From contig NZ_CP051682.1 in the NCBI RefSeq assembly GCF_012849215.1, positions 1,116,001 to 1,180,000 on the forward strand: a DNA stretch of 64,000 nucleotides, in the 5' to 3' direction. The notes beneath the pieces were generated by a model. The model was given only the letters and a program-made list of their open reading frames with translations. It made no database searches and was not told where the DNA came from. Made by a program: the position numbers and the translations under genes. The stretch is from Mucilaginibacter robiniae (GTDB lineage Bacteria; Bacteroidota; Bacteroidia; Sphingobacteriales; Sphingobacteriaceae). Below, piece after piece: positions 37,001 to 45,273 of this stretch; positions within the stretch are counted from its first letter, which is position 1, and every line of letters starts with the position of its first letter.

Positions 37001-37454
37001 TAACGCTCTGCTAAAACAGCGTTTCCGCTGGAGCTTTGGCGTGATGCAAAGCTTCTGGAAAAATAAGGATGCGCTGTTTAACCGCAAGTACAAGTTTTTC
37101 GGCATGGTGGGTATGCCTAATATCCTGATTTTTCAAATCGTACTACCCCTGTTTTCGCCATTGGCCGATTTAATGATGATATTGGGCATCTTCAGTGCAC
37201 ACCCCTGGAAGGTATTTGGCTACTACCTGGCTTTCATCCTGATTGATTTTGTGGTAGCTATTCTGGCTTTCCGCATGGAGCGGGAGAAATACAGCAAACT
37301 GATTTACATCATACCGCAGCGTTTTGTATGGCGGCAACTGATGTATTATATTTTGTTTAAATCTATCCGCAGGGCGGTAAAAGGAGAGCTAAGCGGCTGG
37401 GGCAACCTGAAACGTACCGGTAACGTGAAACTAAAAGATTCTGTAACTTCTTGA
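34086..37454 (+). CDS. Three-enzyme fusion: GH18-like, polysaccharide deacetylase, GT2 glycosyltransferase
   Basis: 1122 residues. N-terminal transmembrane anchor (about 25-42). GH18-like domain about 100-425 (INVGFYRAWEP; LFVMAIDQHND; ILTIAGGGYDWPEG); its catalytic-strand motif reads GVSLEFD (E216, D218) where active enzymes have GxxxDFE. NodB/CE4 deacetylase about 485-680 with TFDDGPD (D493, D494), HTFFH (H544, H548) and RPPFN. Two hydrophobic stretches, then GT2 about 760-1010: VSIIVPAYNEE, VDDGSKDKT, CIDADT (DxD), AEDCDLT and KQRFRW, as in PgaC/hyaluronan-synthase-like processive enzymes, with more C-terminal membrane helices. Likely makes, deacetylates and trims a beta-linked amino-sugar exopolysaccharide at the inner membrane. 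Single gene; similar fusions are known. Confidence 0.9.
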   Translation: MAHKQIFQADTPNRWNRFKWLSRVLLILLLSGVVAAAVTVTSKQYPSLPNLDLAPQKFSKSEVENLKKSTRYEKFKLQKAQIQKLAHDRRLHQLKQPNNKDRINVGFYRAWEPQAYNSLVEHMARLDMIVTEGFGLIAGADTISVRLDTGLVNLNRTYRKPIVVSLTNYINTSSISGDFDRKDVERIISNPQSRTNFINNIAANLARYKLRGVSLEFDVTNRNSKNYVAFEQELYTNLHAKGFLVTQNVWPDDDSYNINQLQHVNDYLFVMAIDQHNDNSNDGDVSNQHWVEQILDRVCDQVPSNKIILTIAGGGYDWPEGSVGKPMGYQQAVSTAKENHSQIKYNPESANLNYHYYDKDSLQHSVYFTDAATNFNVIRMADDWATGGVALWRLGFEDPRLWTFFQKNLSIDSLKKTGIDLKRLTTVGLNNHIDYDGTGEVLDLVTTPDTGTIKLKMDPSTFTITDQQYIKLPTKYVIRRYGYKPKKVVLTFDDGPDPDYTPRILDILKREKVPAAFFVVGSMVEKNIPLLRREFDEGYEIGNHTFFHPDISTISIPRVNLELNATRKLIESITGRSTILFRPPFNADAEPQTVAEVIPVAESRKQNYINIGESIDPWDWQPGVTADSIVARAIRESKRVDGSMILLHDAGGDTREETVKALPAIIHYFKSQGYQFTTIADLIDKKKDDLMPPIHDDADSGVTGTLYDLFVNGFFYSNLFLIYLFLSAIFLAVGRIILIGILAMRQYLAEKKEVEPIDLSTLPPVSIIVPAYNEEITAVKTIQSLIKLEYPQMEIIFVDDGSKDKTFEVVSLAYSHHPAVQVLTKPNGGKASALNFGISHARYDYVVCIDADTLLKNDAILQLMAYFTDEEIGAIAGTVKVGNETNIITRWQSIEYITAQNMDRRAFDLLNSITVVPGAIGAFRKEAIFKAGGFTTDTLAEDCDLTMRILKQGYIIRNASEAIAYTEAPETINALLKQRFRWSFGVMQSFWKNKDALFNRKYKFFGMVGMPNILIFQIVLPLFSPLADLMMILGIFSAHPWKVFGYYLAFILIDFVVAILAFRMEREKYSKLIYIIPQRFVWRQLMYYILFKSIRRAVKGELSGWGNLKRTGNVKLKDSVTS

Positions 37455-37505
37455 TAAGAAGTAATCTATTATATTATAGCAGGTTACCAAGTTAGCCAAA
37501 GTTAT

Positions 37506-37542
37506 CTCATCAATGTCAAAGTGTTAATTTGGCATTGATGAG
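37506..37542. terminator. Hairpin between convergent genes
   Basis: CTCATCAATGTCAAA and TTTGGCATTGATGAG form a 15-bp stem with one T-G wobble and a 7-nt loop. It lies between the ends of the fusion gene and the hydrolase gene. It lacks a clear T run, so it may be an RNA 3'-end structure rather than a classical terminator. Confidence 0.5.
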
Positions 37543-37573
37543 CTTAAAAAGCCATCTAACATACTGACGAATA

Positions 37574-38953
37574 CTATCTGCTTACTACAGGAGGTTTCAA
37601 GTATTGCTTAAAAAATTGATAAAGCCGGTTTAAAGATGCAGCTGTTTGAGGTATAGCATGACCTTTACCATAATTAACAAGCGTTGACGTAGGAACCTGC
37701 AATGAATCTAGCTTAGCTTTCAAATGTGCAATCTGATCCTGGTAGTAATGGTCATCATCCGTGTTGTAAAAGAAGATAACTGGCGCAGTCGCTGACGATT
37801 GCACTAGGTAAGCCGAACCCATAGTCTGCCATTTGGCATAATTTTCACTCAACTTGCCCCAAGCCCACTCGCAGCGAGTTTCCAGGTTAGCATCCCCATC
37901 ATTCAGACTATTGTATATCTGGGTATAATCAAAAACACCCGGACCAAGCGCTGCGGCTTGTACCTTATCTGAAACACCAATGTTAAAACCTGCCTTTTCA
38001 ATATCCGGTATTTTCCTATCGCCTATAGCCATTGATCCGGCTGTTGAACCACGGGAAAACCCGAAGATTCCTATTTTATCCGCTAGCCCTAATTTACCTC
38101 CCAATTTATGTAAGGTACGCACCGCTGATTTTACTTTGCGTGCAGCATCAGGGTTGGTTTCGTAAGATTTATAGGTATCAGGCTGTCCATTTACAGGTTT
38201 ACCCTTTGCCCAAGGGCAATATTTAGGATGATCAGCTATAGCCCACGCTATACCGTTGGCAGGCGCACCTTCTAAAAAAGAATCGTTAAATGCAGCTAGC
38301 GTATATTCCTCCTTTAATCTTTGATTTCTATTCTCATCCGTAAGCACCTTTTTCACGGCATCGTAAGTAGCATAGCTATTGCTGTAAGAAAAAGATAATA
38401 TTACGGGAACCGCTTTAGCAGGATTGGCCGGATAAATAATATCCATATTCAGGTTATCGCCTACGGTATATTCTTCGGGAGTGTTATATACCGTCGGGTC
38501 ATCTTTAAAATAAGGCACATTAAGTGCTATACGGTAACCTTCAAACAGTACGTAAGATTGGTAATGAGAACAATCTTTATATCCGCAAAAGTTTCCTTTT
38601 GCAATAGAATCATTGATAGCAATAATATCTGCATTAATGATGGGCGAAACCGTGTGTTGGTTACCAGCATAATTAAGTTCAATAACCCGAAAACCCTGCG
38701 CCAACAGCCAAGCTACATCTTGTGCATTACTGTTCCGCCCGATTTTTTTAATGTTCAGATTTTCCAGGTATACTATCGTTGCATAATTATCGGCGAAATC
38801 TTTCACTGCCCTTTTGGCTTCAGTTACGGTATAGCTAATACTGCTGCCTGTAACTTTACTTTCCCACTTGCCGGTAGCGGCAAAGCCATTAAATGCGCAA
38901 ACCGTTAAGAATAAAACTATGATATATCGCACTATTAAATATTTAGAGTTCAT
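37574..38953 (-). CDS. Secreted alpha/beta hydrolase
   Basis: 459 residues from ATG 38953, where a signal peptide starts (MNSKYLIVRYIIVLFLTVCAFNGFAA); the frame extends 96 bp further but that part lacks signal character. Alpha/beta-hydrolase features: oxyanion/strand region VPVILSFSYSNSY, nucleophile elbow GFSRGS (Ser), acid region VIFFYNTDDDHYY, catalytic His in NYGKGHAIP near the end. It resembles prolyl-oligopeptidase/acetyl-xylan-esterase-like enzymes in general shape, but I cannot name a substrate. No obvious operon partner. Confidence 0.75.
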   Translation of the reverse strand: MNSKYLIVRYIIVLFLTVCAFNGFAATGKWESKVTGSSISYTVTEAKRAVKDFADNYATIVYLENLNIKKIGRNSNAQDVAWLLAQGFRVIELNYAGNQHTVSPIINADIIAINDSIAKGNFCGYKDCSHYQSYVLFEGYRIALNVPYFKDDPTVYNTPEEYTVGDNLNMDIIYPANPAKAVPVILSFSYSNSYATYDAVKKVLTDENRNQRLKEEYTLAAFNDSFLEGAPANGIAWAIADHPKYCPWAKGKPVNGQPDTYKSYETNPDAARKVKSAVRTLHKLGGKLGLADKIGIFGFSRGSTAGSMAIGDRKIPDIEKAGFNIGVSDKVQAAALGPGVFDYTQIYNSLNDGDANLETRCEWAWGKLSENYAKWQTMGSAYLVQSSATAPVIFFYNTDDDHYYQDQIAHLKAKLDSLQVPTSTLVNYGKGHAIPQTAASLNRLYQFFKQYLKPPVVSR

Positions 38954-39159
38954 GAATAAAATGATGGCGCCTAGGTTTATACCTTTAAAATACAACGCCC
39001 AGGTACATCCAAATTTAATTGAAAATACGAATTCAATTAGAATGGGCAATGTAAATAACCAAGTGCTAAGTTTACGGTCAAATTAAGCTAAAATAATAAC
39101 TTATAGATAAGGTTACTGGTTATCATGTATATTGCACTACATTCCATTAAACATTCTTT

Positions 39160-39315
39160 GTGAATAAAAGACGATCATACTTTTTACCGCTGTGTGTGCT
39201 ATTAGGCTTTGCACTAGGCATAGCCAGTCGGCATCTGGCTGCAGGTGTAGGTATAGGCACCGCTGTAGGTTTGCTGGTAAGCCGCAACGGCAACAACCGG
39301 AATGATTTGCTGTAA
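39160..39315 (+). CDS. Small glycine-rich membrane protein, unknown function
   Basis: 51 residues starting with GTG at 39160 (alternative TTG one base upstream in another frame is not used). Basic N-terminus MNKRRSYF, then one or two hydrophobic stretches with small-residue spacing: LLGFALGIAS and AAGVGIGTAVGLLVS, a glycine-zipper-like pattern, and an Asn-rich tail. Similar short glycine-zipper proteins are common and uncharacterised in Bacteroidota. Support is composition and intact frame only. Confidence 0.45.
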   Translation: MNKRRSYFLPLCVLLGFALGIASRHLAAGVGIGTAVGLLVSRNGNNRNDLL

Positions 39316-39336
39316 AAACTTAAATAAGATTAGCCG

Positions 39337-39595
39337 ATGAATGATTTAAATTACAACAACCCGCATCTGGAAATAGGGTGTTATTTATTATAATCCTGGC
39401 GATAGTAGCGTAATAAATACCCAAACGCAATCAATTTTAGGTTGGACTTTTAACTACGCACACGCATTGACTTATGTATAGACAGGCGGTATTTTGCTAG
39501 ACGGTTTTATAGATCGCCGATAGCGTTCATTACCTTTAGGCAGCTATTAAATAATTTTACAAGGGCATAAACTTTAAACCCCTGTAAAATTACTT
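39337..39595 (+). pseudogene. Possible decayed coding segment before ispF
   Basis: This stretch starts ATG AAT GAT TTA but stops after 18 codons. In another frame it reads YYNPGDSSVINTQTQSILGW and continues TFNYAHALTYV before a stop, then LLDGFIDRR in a later frame. The amphipathic, beta-strand-like character suggests a fragment of an outer-membrane protein, but I recognise no family. It may be chance. Confidence 0.25.
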
Positions 39596-40078
39596 TTAAA
39601 CTTTTTCAATTAAGCATACAGTGTAGGCCACTACCCCTTCTTCACGGCCAATAAAGCCCATCTGTTCGTTAGTGGTGGCTTTGATAGAAATATCTTCTTC
39701 GCTGATGCCAGCAGCTTGAGCAATATGGGTTTTCATATCCGGAATATGCGGATTAATTTTAGGCGCTTCCAGGCAAATCATGGCGTCAATATTGCCTATG
39801 CTCCATCCGTTATCTTTCAGCAACTGCACCACATGCTGCAATAAAATCAAGCTGCTAATACCACGCCAGCGTTCATCTTTGTTAGAGAAATGATAACCAA
39901 TATCACGCAGATTGGCAGCGCCCAGCAGGGCATCGCAAATAGCATGTACCAGCACATCGGCATCCGAATGCCCATAAGCGCCTGAATGGTGTTGGAGCGT
40001 TACACCGCCCATAACAAAAGGGTGCTGTGCCTTTAACTGATGCACATCAAACCCAAATCCTACCCGTATTTTACTCAT
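39596..40078 (-). CDS. ispF: 2-C-methyl-D-erythritol 2,4-cyclodiphosphate synthase
   Basis: 160 residues, normal length. GFGFDVHQL carries the zinc ligands Asp and His; GAYGHSDADVLVHAICDALLGA is near the family signature and has the third ligand His; the C-terminal KATTNEQMGFIGREEG is the conserved substrate loop. It converts CDP-ME-2-phosphate to MEcPP, step five of the MEP isoprenoid pathway, in the cytoplasm. It overlaps the end of porV by 4 bp, so it is translated from the porV transcript. Confidence 0.96.
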   Translation of the reverse strand: MSKIRVGFGFDVHQLKAQHPFVMGGVTLQHHSGAYGHSDADVLVHAICDALLGAANLRDIGYHFSNKDERWRGISSLILLQHVVQLLKDNGWSIGNIDAMICLEAPKINPHIPDMKTHIAQAAGISEEDISIKATTNEQMGFIGREEGVVAYTVCLIEKV

Positions 40079-41256
40079 CTTTTAGTTTGACCGCCAAAGT
40101 TAACACTTATCGTGAAACGCAACGTATTGGCTAGCGGACTATGCGCCTGTGTAGCCGCTAAGTATGATAAATCGAGATTGTAAATATCGTACTTAAAGCC
40201 GGTACCCAGTGTAGCATACTGCCGGTTACCTTTATCAGGGTTTTCATAAAAATAACCCGCTCTTAAAAAGAACTGCTTATTATATCCGTACTCAATACCT
40301 GGTGCGTAGCTGATTTCTTTTAGTTCTTCCTTAAAACCACCGGGTGCATCACTAAAGGATTGCAGCACACCGGCAGCTACCGAACGGTCATCATCTTTAC
40401 CCGATATGATGTTACCTTCCATATCGCGGATGGGTGGCGTAGGTACCAGCAGCTTATTTAAATCTAGTGTTAACGTAAACTGATTATAATCATCCAGATA
40501 CCAAGTATTAGCGGCTCCAATGCGCAGGTTAGCCGGCAAAAAATACTGCTGCCCAGCATTGGTATAGCTAATTTTTGTACCTAAGTTAGAAATATCAGCT
40601 CCGAAAGCCAACAATGCATCTTTATCGAACATGCGGGTAGGTATACGGTAATAAGCCGAAACATCGGCTGCAAAAGCATTACCTGCTTTGGTTTGCTGCC
40701 CGGCTACAAAGGCACCATTAGCTAGGTTAGAATGTATGTAACGTGCTGTTAGCCCCAACGAAAAATTTTGCCCGAACTTACGCGCCCATGAGCCATCTAT
40801 CGAAAACTCGTTAGGCCGGTATATACCTTGGTCGCTCTGGTTGGCATCTACCAGCTGAATAGCACCCAGATTGAAATAACGTAAAGAAAGGCCAATGGTA
40901 TTACGGTCGTCCAGCCGACGAGCATAACTCAGATAAGCTAAGTTCACATCCGACACTAAACGACGAAGCCAGGGGCTGTAAGATGCCGACAGGTTATCAC
41001 GTCCTTCAATAAAAGCTAGTTTGGAGGGATTCCAGTACGTGGCATTTACATCGGGGCTTAAGGCTACCCCGGCATCCCCCATTCCGCCCGAGCGTGAGTC
41101 TGGGCCAATAGTTAAAAAGGGAACGGCTGTGGTTAAAGCATTGGTGCTACTGCCGTTGGTAGTGGTGCCACCGTTACTTACGGTACCTTGTGCCCATAGT
41201 TTACCTGGCAACATCAAACCGAATATCCCTAAAACACAGCAAGTAAAAATTCTCAT
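40075..41256 (-). CDS. porV: PorV: type IX secretion outer-membrane shuttle protein
   Basis: 393 residues. Signal peptide MRIFTCCVLGIFGLMLPGKLWAQ. The PorV/PorQ signature follows: AVPFLTIGPDSRSGGMGDAG and ALSPDVNATYWNPSKLAF, then a FadL-like beta-barrel ending LRFTISVNFGG. PorV picks up proteins with type IX C-terminal signals at the translocon and passes them to the attachment complex. It is divergent from gldJ and overlaps ispF downstream. PorU, often next to porV, is not in the window. Confidence 0.92.
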   Translation of the reverse strand: MRIFTCCVLGIFGLMLPGKLWAQGTVSNGGTTTNGSSTNALTTAVPFLTIGPDSRSGGMGDAGVALSPDVNATYWNPSKLAFIEGRDNLSASYSPWLRRLVSDVNLAYLSYARRLDDRNTIGLSLRYFNLGAIQLVDANQSDQGIYRPNEFSIDGSWARKFGQNFSLGLTARYIHSNLANGAFVAGQQTKAGNAFAADVSAYYRIPTRMFDKDALLAFGADISNLGTKISYTNAGQQYFLPANLRIGAANTWYLDDYNQFTLTLDLNKLLVPTPPIRDMEGNIISGKDDDRSVAAGVLQSFSDAPGGFKEELKEISYAPGIEYGYNKQFFLRAGYFYENPDKGNRQYATLGTGFKYDIYNLDLSYLAATQAHSPLANTLRFTISVNFGGQTKR

Positions 41257-41482
41257 TGGTAAAAATCAGTCGTAATTTTAGTAATTTATCTGCGCAATTA
41301 ACAGAGGCTTCAACGTAAAATTAAAACTTATCGTTTCATTAACACGCTTTATCGATACACATGTAACTTACAGCGATAATTTACGTTTAATTGCGTTATC
41401 AAGTATTTGATAAATTGTCAGCCTGAAATAAATTATCGCTTAGAGAATTTTTGTATTTTTAATGACTATTTTTTTAACAAAC

Positions 41483-43111
41483 ATGAGGAAACACTTTACG
41501 CAAACTGCTTTGGTATTATTGGGCGTGGGGGCTTTGTTAAGCAGCTGTAGTAAACCTGTCAGATCGCAAAAAACCGGTGTTGTTTATAACAATAAAAACA
41601 ACGGTGGCTATATGCGTTTCCGGAAAACGCACCCAACGCCAGGCCCGGGCATGATTCCGATTGAGGGTGGTACCTTTGTAATGGGTGGCAGCGCCGATCA
41701 GGATGTTACCTACGAGTACAATAATATTCCAAAACGCAAAACCATTGCCTCGTTTTACATGGATGAAACAGAGATATCTAATCAGGACTGGCTGGATTAT
41801 CTGCACTGGATCAGCATCAATTTCCCGAACGATCGCCAACTATACTACAATGCCACACCTGATACCCTGGTATGGCGCAGGCCGCTTTCGTACAACGAAC
41901 CCTATGTAGATAATTACATGCGCCACCCGGCTTATCAAGATTATCCGGTAGTAGGTGTTACCTGGGAACAAGCGCAAGATTATTGTGAATACCGCACCAG
42001 CGCTGCCAACGAAAGTATTTTGCGTGAAACCGGCAAACTGGCCAGCTGGAAAGAAACTTCAGCTCAAGGTGGCAAAGGCACCGACCAAGCTTTCAATACC
42101 GACATTTACCTGAACGGCCAGTACCCTGGTAAAGAAGGTAAAAACGCCATGCGCAATTTAAACCCGAATGCCAAAGCCGGTGCTAACGGTAAAGCTACCC
42201 GGGCCGTACGTATGGAAGATGGTATTTTATTACCAGCCTATCGCTTACCTACAGAAGCGGAATGGGAATATGCAGCTTTAGGCTTAGCAGGAAATACCCA
42301 GTATGAAAACGTGGAAGACGGCAAAATGTACCCTTGGAACGGCATGGGTGTACGCTCGCCTAAGCGCAGAACCCGTGGTATGATGCTAGCCAACTTTAAA
42401 CGTGGCGAAGGTGACAACATGGGTGTGGCTGGATACCTGAACGATAAAGCCGATATTACCGCACCAGTACGTTCATACGAACCTAATGATTTTGGCTTGT
42501 ACAATATGGCAGGTAACGTTAACGAATGGACCGGCGATACTTACCGTCAGACATCCTTTGATGATGTAGAAGACTTTAACCCTTTCCGTGGTAACCAGTT
42601 TACCAACAAACGTTTGGCTAACCCAGAAAAAGGTATTTACGCTAAAGATAAATATGGTCGCCCAATTAAGGATCCGGCTAAATCGAACAAAAAGTTATCA
42701 TGGGATGAGTTTGTTGCCCAGCAGCAAGGTGCTAACGGAACCAGTGTAGTCCCACCGGCATCTGGCAATCCGGCTAACCCTCAGGCTGGAACTGCTAATC
42801 CGGCTATTGCAGGCAAGCCTTATAACTATGATCAACGTGGCTTTGCGGATACGGTAAATACTAGTTTATATGGGGTAACTACTTTAGTAAACGACCATTC
42901 GAAAGTATATAAAGGCGGTTCATGGAATGACCGTGCTATGTGGATGAATCCGGCAACCCGCCGTTTCATGGACCAGGATGATGCCAGCGCTGAAGTAGGT
43001 TTCCGTTGTGCCATGACCATGATTGGTGCTGCCGAAATTAATCCAAGTGGAAAACCGCACTTCCGCGTAAAAAAACCGAAAGACTTTAAGCCACAAGCTA
43101 AAGGCAGATAA
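41483..43111 (+). CDS. gldJ: GldJ: gliding-motility/type IX secretion lipoprotein
   Basis: 542 residues from ATG 41483 (MRKHFTQTALVLLGVGALLSSCSK, lipidated Cys); an ATG 7 codons upstream is possible. One large formylglycine-generating-enzyme (SUMF1)-like domain: MIPIEGGTFVMGGS, SFYMDETEISNQDWLDYL, YPVVGVTWEQAQDYCEYRT, YRLPTEAEWEYAALG, MAGNVNEWTGD, then an insertion and KGGSWNDRAMW to VGFRCAM. The pattern, including ATPDTLVWR and RHPAYQDYPVVGV, is that of GldJ, which lies at the outer membrane with GldK and is needed for gliding and type IX secretion. It is divergent from porV and followed by a terminator. Confidence 0.9.
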   Translation: MRKHFTQTALVLLGVGALLSSCSKPVRSQKTGVVYNNKNNGGYMRFRKTHPTPGPGMIPIEGGTFVMGGSADQDVTYEYNNIPKRKTIASFYMDETEISNQDWLDYLHWISINFPNDRQLYYNATPDTLVWRRPLSYNEPYVDNYMRHPAYQDYPVVGVTWEQAQDYCEYRTSAANESILRETGKLASWKETSAQGGKGTDQAFNTDIYLNGQYPGKEGKNAMRNLNPNAKAGANGKATRAVRMEDGILLPAYRLPTEAEWEYAALGLAGNTQYENVEDGKMYPWNGMGVRSPKRRTRGMMLANFKRGEGDNMGVAGYLNDKADITAPVRSYEPNDFGLYNMAGNVNEWTGDTYRQTSFDDVEDFNPFRGNQFTNKRLANPEKGIYAKDKYGRPIKDPAKSNKKLSWDEFVAQQQGANGTSVVPPASGNPANPQAGTANPAIAGKPYNYDQRGFADTVNTSLYGVTTLVNDHSKVYKGGSWNDRAMWMNPATRRFMDQDDASAEVGFRCAMTMIGAAEINPSGKPHFRVKKPKDFKPQAKGR

Positions 43112-43134
43112 GATTATCCTCATTAATAAATAGC

Positions 43135-43168
43135 AAAGCCGGTTACTGCATAGTAACCGGCTTTTTTT
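43135..43168 (+). terminator. Terminator of gldJ
   Basis: AAAGCCGGTTACT-GCAT-AGTAACCGGCTTT, a 13-bp perfect stem with 4-nt loop followed by a T run, 24 bp after the gldJ stop codon. Confidence 0.9.
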
Positions 43169-43558
43169 GTGTATTTGTATAAGGTAGTCTGATAAAATTT
43201 AGTTTTCTTCATTATGGAATTACATCTCATGTATGTTGAGCAGTATTAATCCAGCTTATACCAAGATATTTCCATGATATAAAGGCATTTTCATTTTATG
43301 AGAGATAAAGAGTTAAATGATAAAGTAAACGATAAATAACTTGCCAGTAAAGGCTTAGGTAATTCCATCGGTCCAAAGAAAGTCAGGACAATGATCTATT
43401 GTGCTTACAAGCATTGTTAAGCTTGCACGATACTGTGAAATTAGTTCTTGCTTCATGGTCAATTGGTCAACTACCTGACGAAGCAAGTATAATCACATTA
43501 CATCTTAACTCCTTAAATTGCTAACAACTCAGTATATTATTGCTTTCCCTACTCCCTA
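43169..43558. other. 390-bp gene-free spacer
   Basis: AT-rich sequence between convergent gldJ and the CotH-like gene. Frames are short (longest ATG frame I followed is 13 codons at about 43298). I see no RNA gene or repeat. Confidence 0.5.
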
Positions 43559-45163
43559 TCACCAAGCCGCCATATTAGCATTCATCCAACTGATGCGTTG
43601 GGTAAGAAAAGATTTTAGATAAGCCACTTCGCTGTCGTAATTGCCTAGCACTACGGCATTAGGATAAACATAAGTACTCAGAATAGGCCACTTGGCAAAG
43701 TTTTGTTGCTGCGATAATTTCAGATAGGCTGCATTTTGGTCGATATCTGTAAAAATCTGTTTTATTTCATTATCCTTAATGGCAGCCCAGCGGGTTTTAA
43801 CTTTAGCCATAAAAGCTGGATCCTGTGCTAAACGCAGCATCCAGGTAGCATCTCTGATATACCATATCCCCGTCGGGTTTTTAGAATCGGCATAATCTAC
43901 ATTACCGGAACTAGTATCAAAATCCCAGATAGGTCCCATGCCTAACTTACCGTTCCGGTCTTTGTAATAAAAAATACTACTAAAATCGCGCGCATCGGTA
44001 GTTTCAAAAATTTCTTCTGTAAAGTACCAGTTCATGAACGAGTCTGGATTGATGTACTTGGCGTAACCATTTACCGGATCGGTAAAGTTTGAAGCAAATA
44101 AGGCATCTTCCGTACTTTGTATATAGCCGGATATATACTTTAATTGAGCAGGTGTTATGGCGCTCGGGTCTTTAATGCTAAAAGGTAACCCTTTCTTAGT
44201 TTTAAACCAGTAATCAGCATCCATCTTCTGGTCCAGCTCCAGCAAATATCCCCCTGTAATGGTACTGGCAGCAGTATCGGTGGTTTTCATGGAGGTAATA
44301 TTCACTCGGTTAGCATCTACCTCTACTTGCGCCGTCAGCAGATAATTACCCAGAAACTCACCATTCATAAATACTTCAACAAAGCGGCTATCAGAGGTAT
44401 AATCGGCACCTAAACGTTTACCCAGCAATAAAGCCAAACGGTTTCGCATCAGAGTTTTATCATTATAGTTAGCCAGCAGTACCCAGTTTTTGGCAGCCGG
44501 CATACCCAACATTGCTGTTTTGGAATCGAACTTTAAACGGTAAGGCTTTTTAGGGTATAGCACCCAGGTAGAATTACCACGCCCTTTAATTTGCATAGTA
44601 ATCTTAGTTTGCGCCTGCTCATACTCTACATTTGGGTTCACAACCAAGCTGCCTTTTACATAATCATCTTTGGATCCTACAGGGCCGCTGGTAGTAATAT
44701 CCAGGATGGGCAAGCCAGTAAAAACTTTAATTAGTACCTGGTAGGTTTTGGTAGTACCATCGGGTGAGGTTACGTTGTAAGTAACAGCTTTTGAGTAATC
44801 GGTAATGGTTGTGCCACTTACCTGTAATGTATCCTTCACTTTTACCACGGCTCCTGTAGTTTTGGTAGTAAAGGTTAGAGCTAACTTTTTGGTGGCATTC
44901 ACATCCGGTATAACGGCAATAATCTGGTCGTTGCTATTGATGGTACAGGCCACATCAGCCGTAATTTTACCAATATTATTTTTAAGTTCGAGCTTAGCTG
45001 ATGTGATAGCTGCCGCACTAGTCGCAATTACCGAAGTAGTAGTGGTTGAATCTTTTTTATTGGAAGTAACCGCGTTATCGTATTTTCTGCAACCCGATAT
45101 ACTTACCATAATATACAACACCAGAATATTCATTCCGGCACATAAAAAGCTCCTTGCGTACAT
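43559..45163 (-). CDS. CotH-family kinase-like lipoprotein
   Basis: 534 residues; start ATG 45163, or ATG 45133 which leaves a shorter lipoprotein signal (MNILVLYIMVSISGC). An Ig-like/DUF5018-type domain about 50-150 (YNVTSPDGTTKTYQVLI) precedes the CotH domain: MQIKGRGNSTW, KPYRLKF, NYNDKTLMRNRLALLLG, VFMNGEFLGNYLL, GYLLELDQ and the metal-binding GPIWDFDTS. CotH proteins are atypical kinases that phosphorylate spore-coat proteins in Bacillus; bacterial surface homologues are uncharacterised. Here it would be attached to the envelope. Single gene. Confidence 0.88.
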   Translation of the reverse strand: MYARSFLCAGMNILVLYIMVSISGCRKYDNAVTSNKKDSTTTTSVIATSAAAITSAKLELKNNIGKITADVACTINSNDQIIAVIPDVNATKKLALTFTTKTTGAVVKVKDTLQVSGTTITDYSKAVTYNVTSPDGTTKTYQVLIKVFTGLPILDITTSGPVGSKDDYVKGSLVVNPNVEYEQAQTKITMQIKGRGNSTWVLYPKKPYRLKFDSKTAMLGMPAAKNWVLLANYNDKTLMRNRLALLLGKRLGADYTSDSRFVEVFMNGEFLGNYLLTAQVEVDANRVNITSMKTTDTAASTITGGYLLELDQKMDADYWFKTKKGLPFSIKDPSAITPAQLKYISGYIQSTEDALFASNFTDPVNGYAKYINPDSFMNWYFTEEIFETTDARDFSSIFYYKDRNGKLGMGPIWDFDTSSGNVDYADSKNPTGIWYIRDATWMLRLAQDPAFMAKVKTRWAAIKDNEIKQIFTDIDQNAAYLKLSQQQNFAKWPILSTYVYPNAVVLGNYDSEVAYLKSFLTQRISWMNANMAAW

Positions 45164-45273
45164 AGCTATCCATCAAAAAGGTTGCTAAAGGTAGTTAATA
45201 AGCAAGACTTTTGTACAACAAAATATCACATTTATTCACATAATTTCACAATTATAATTAACCTAGTAGGTAG

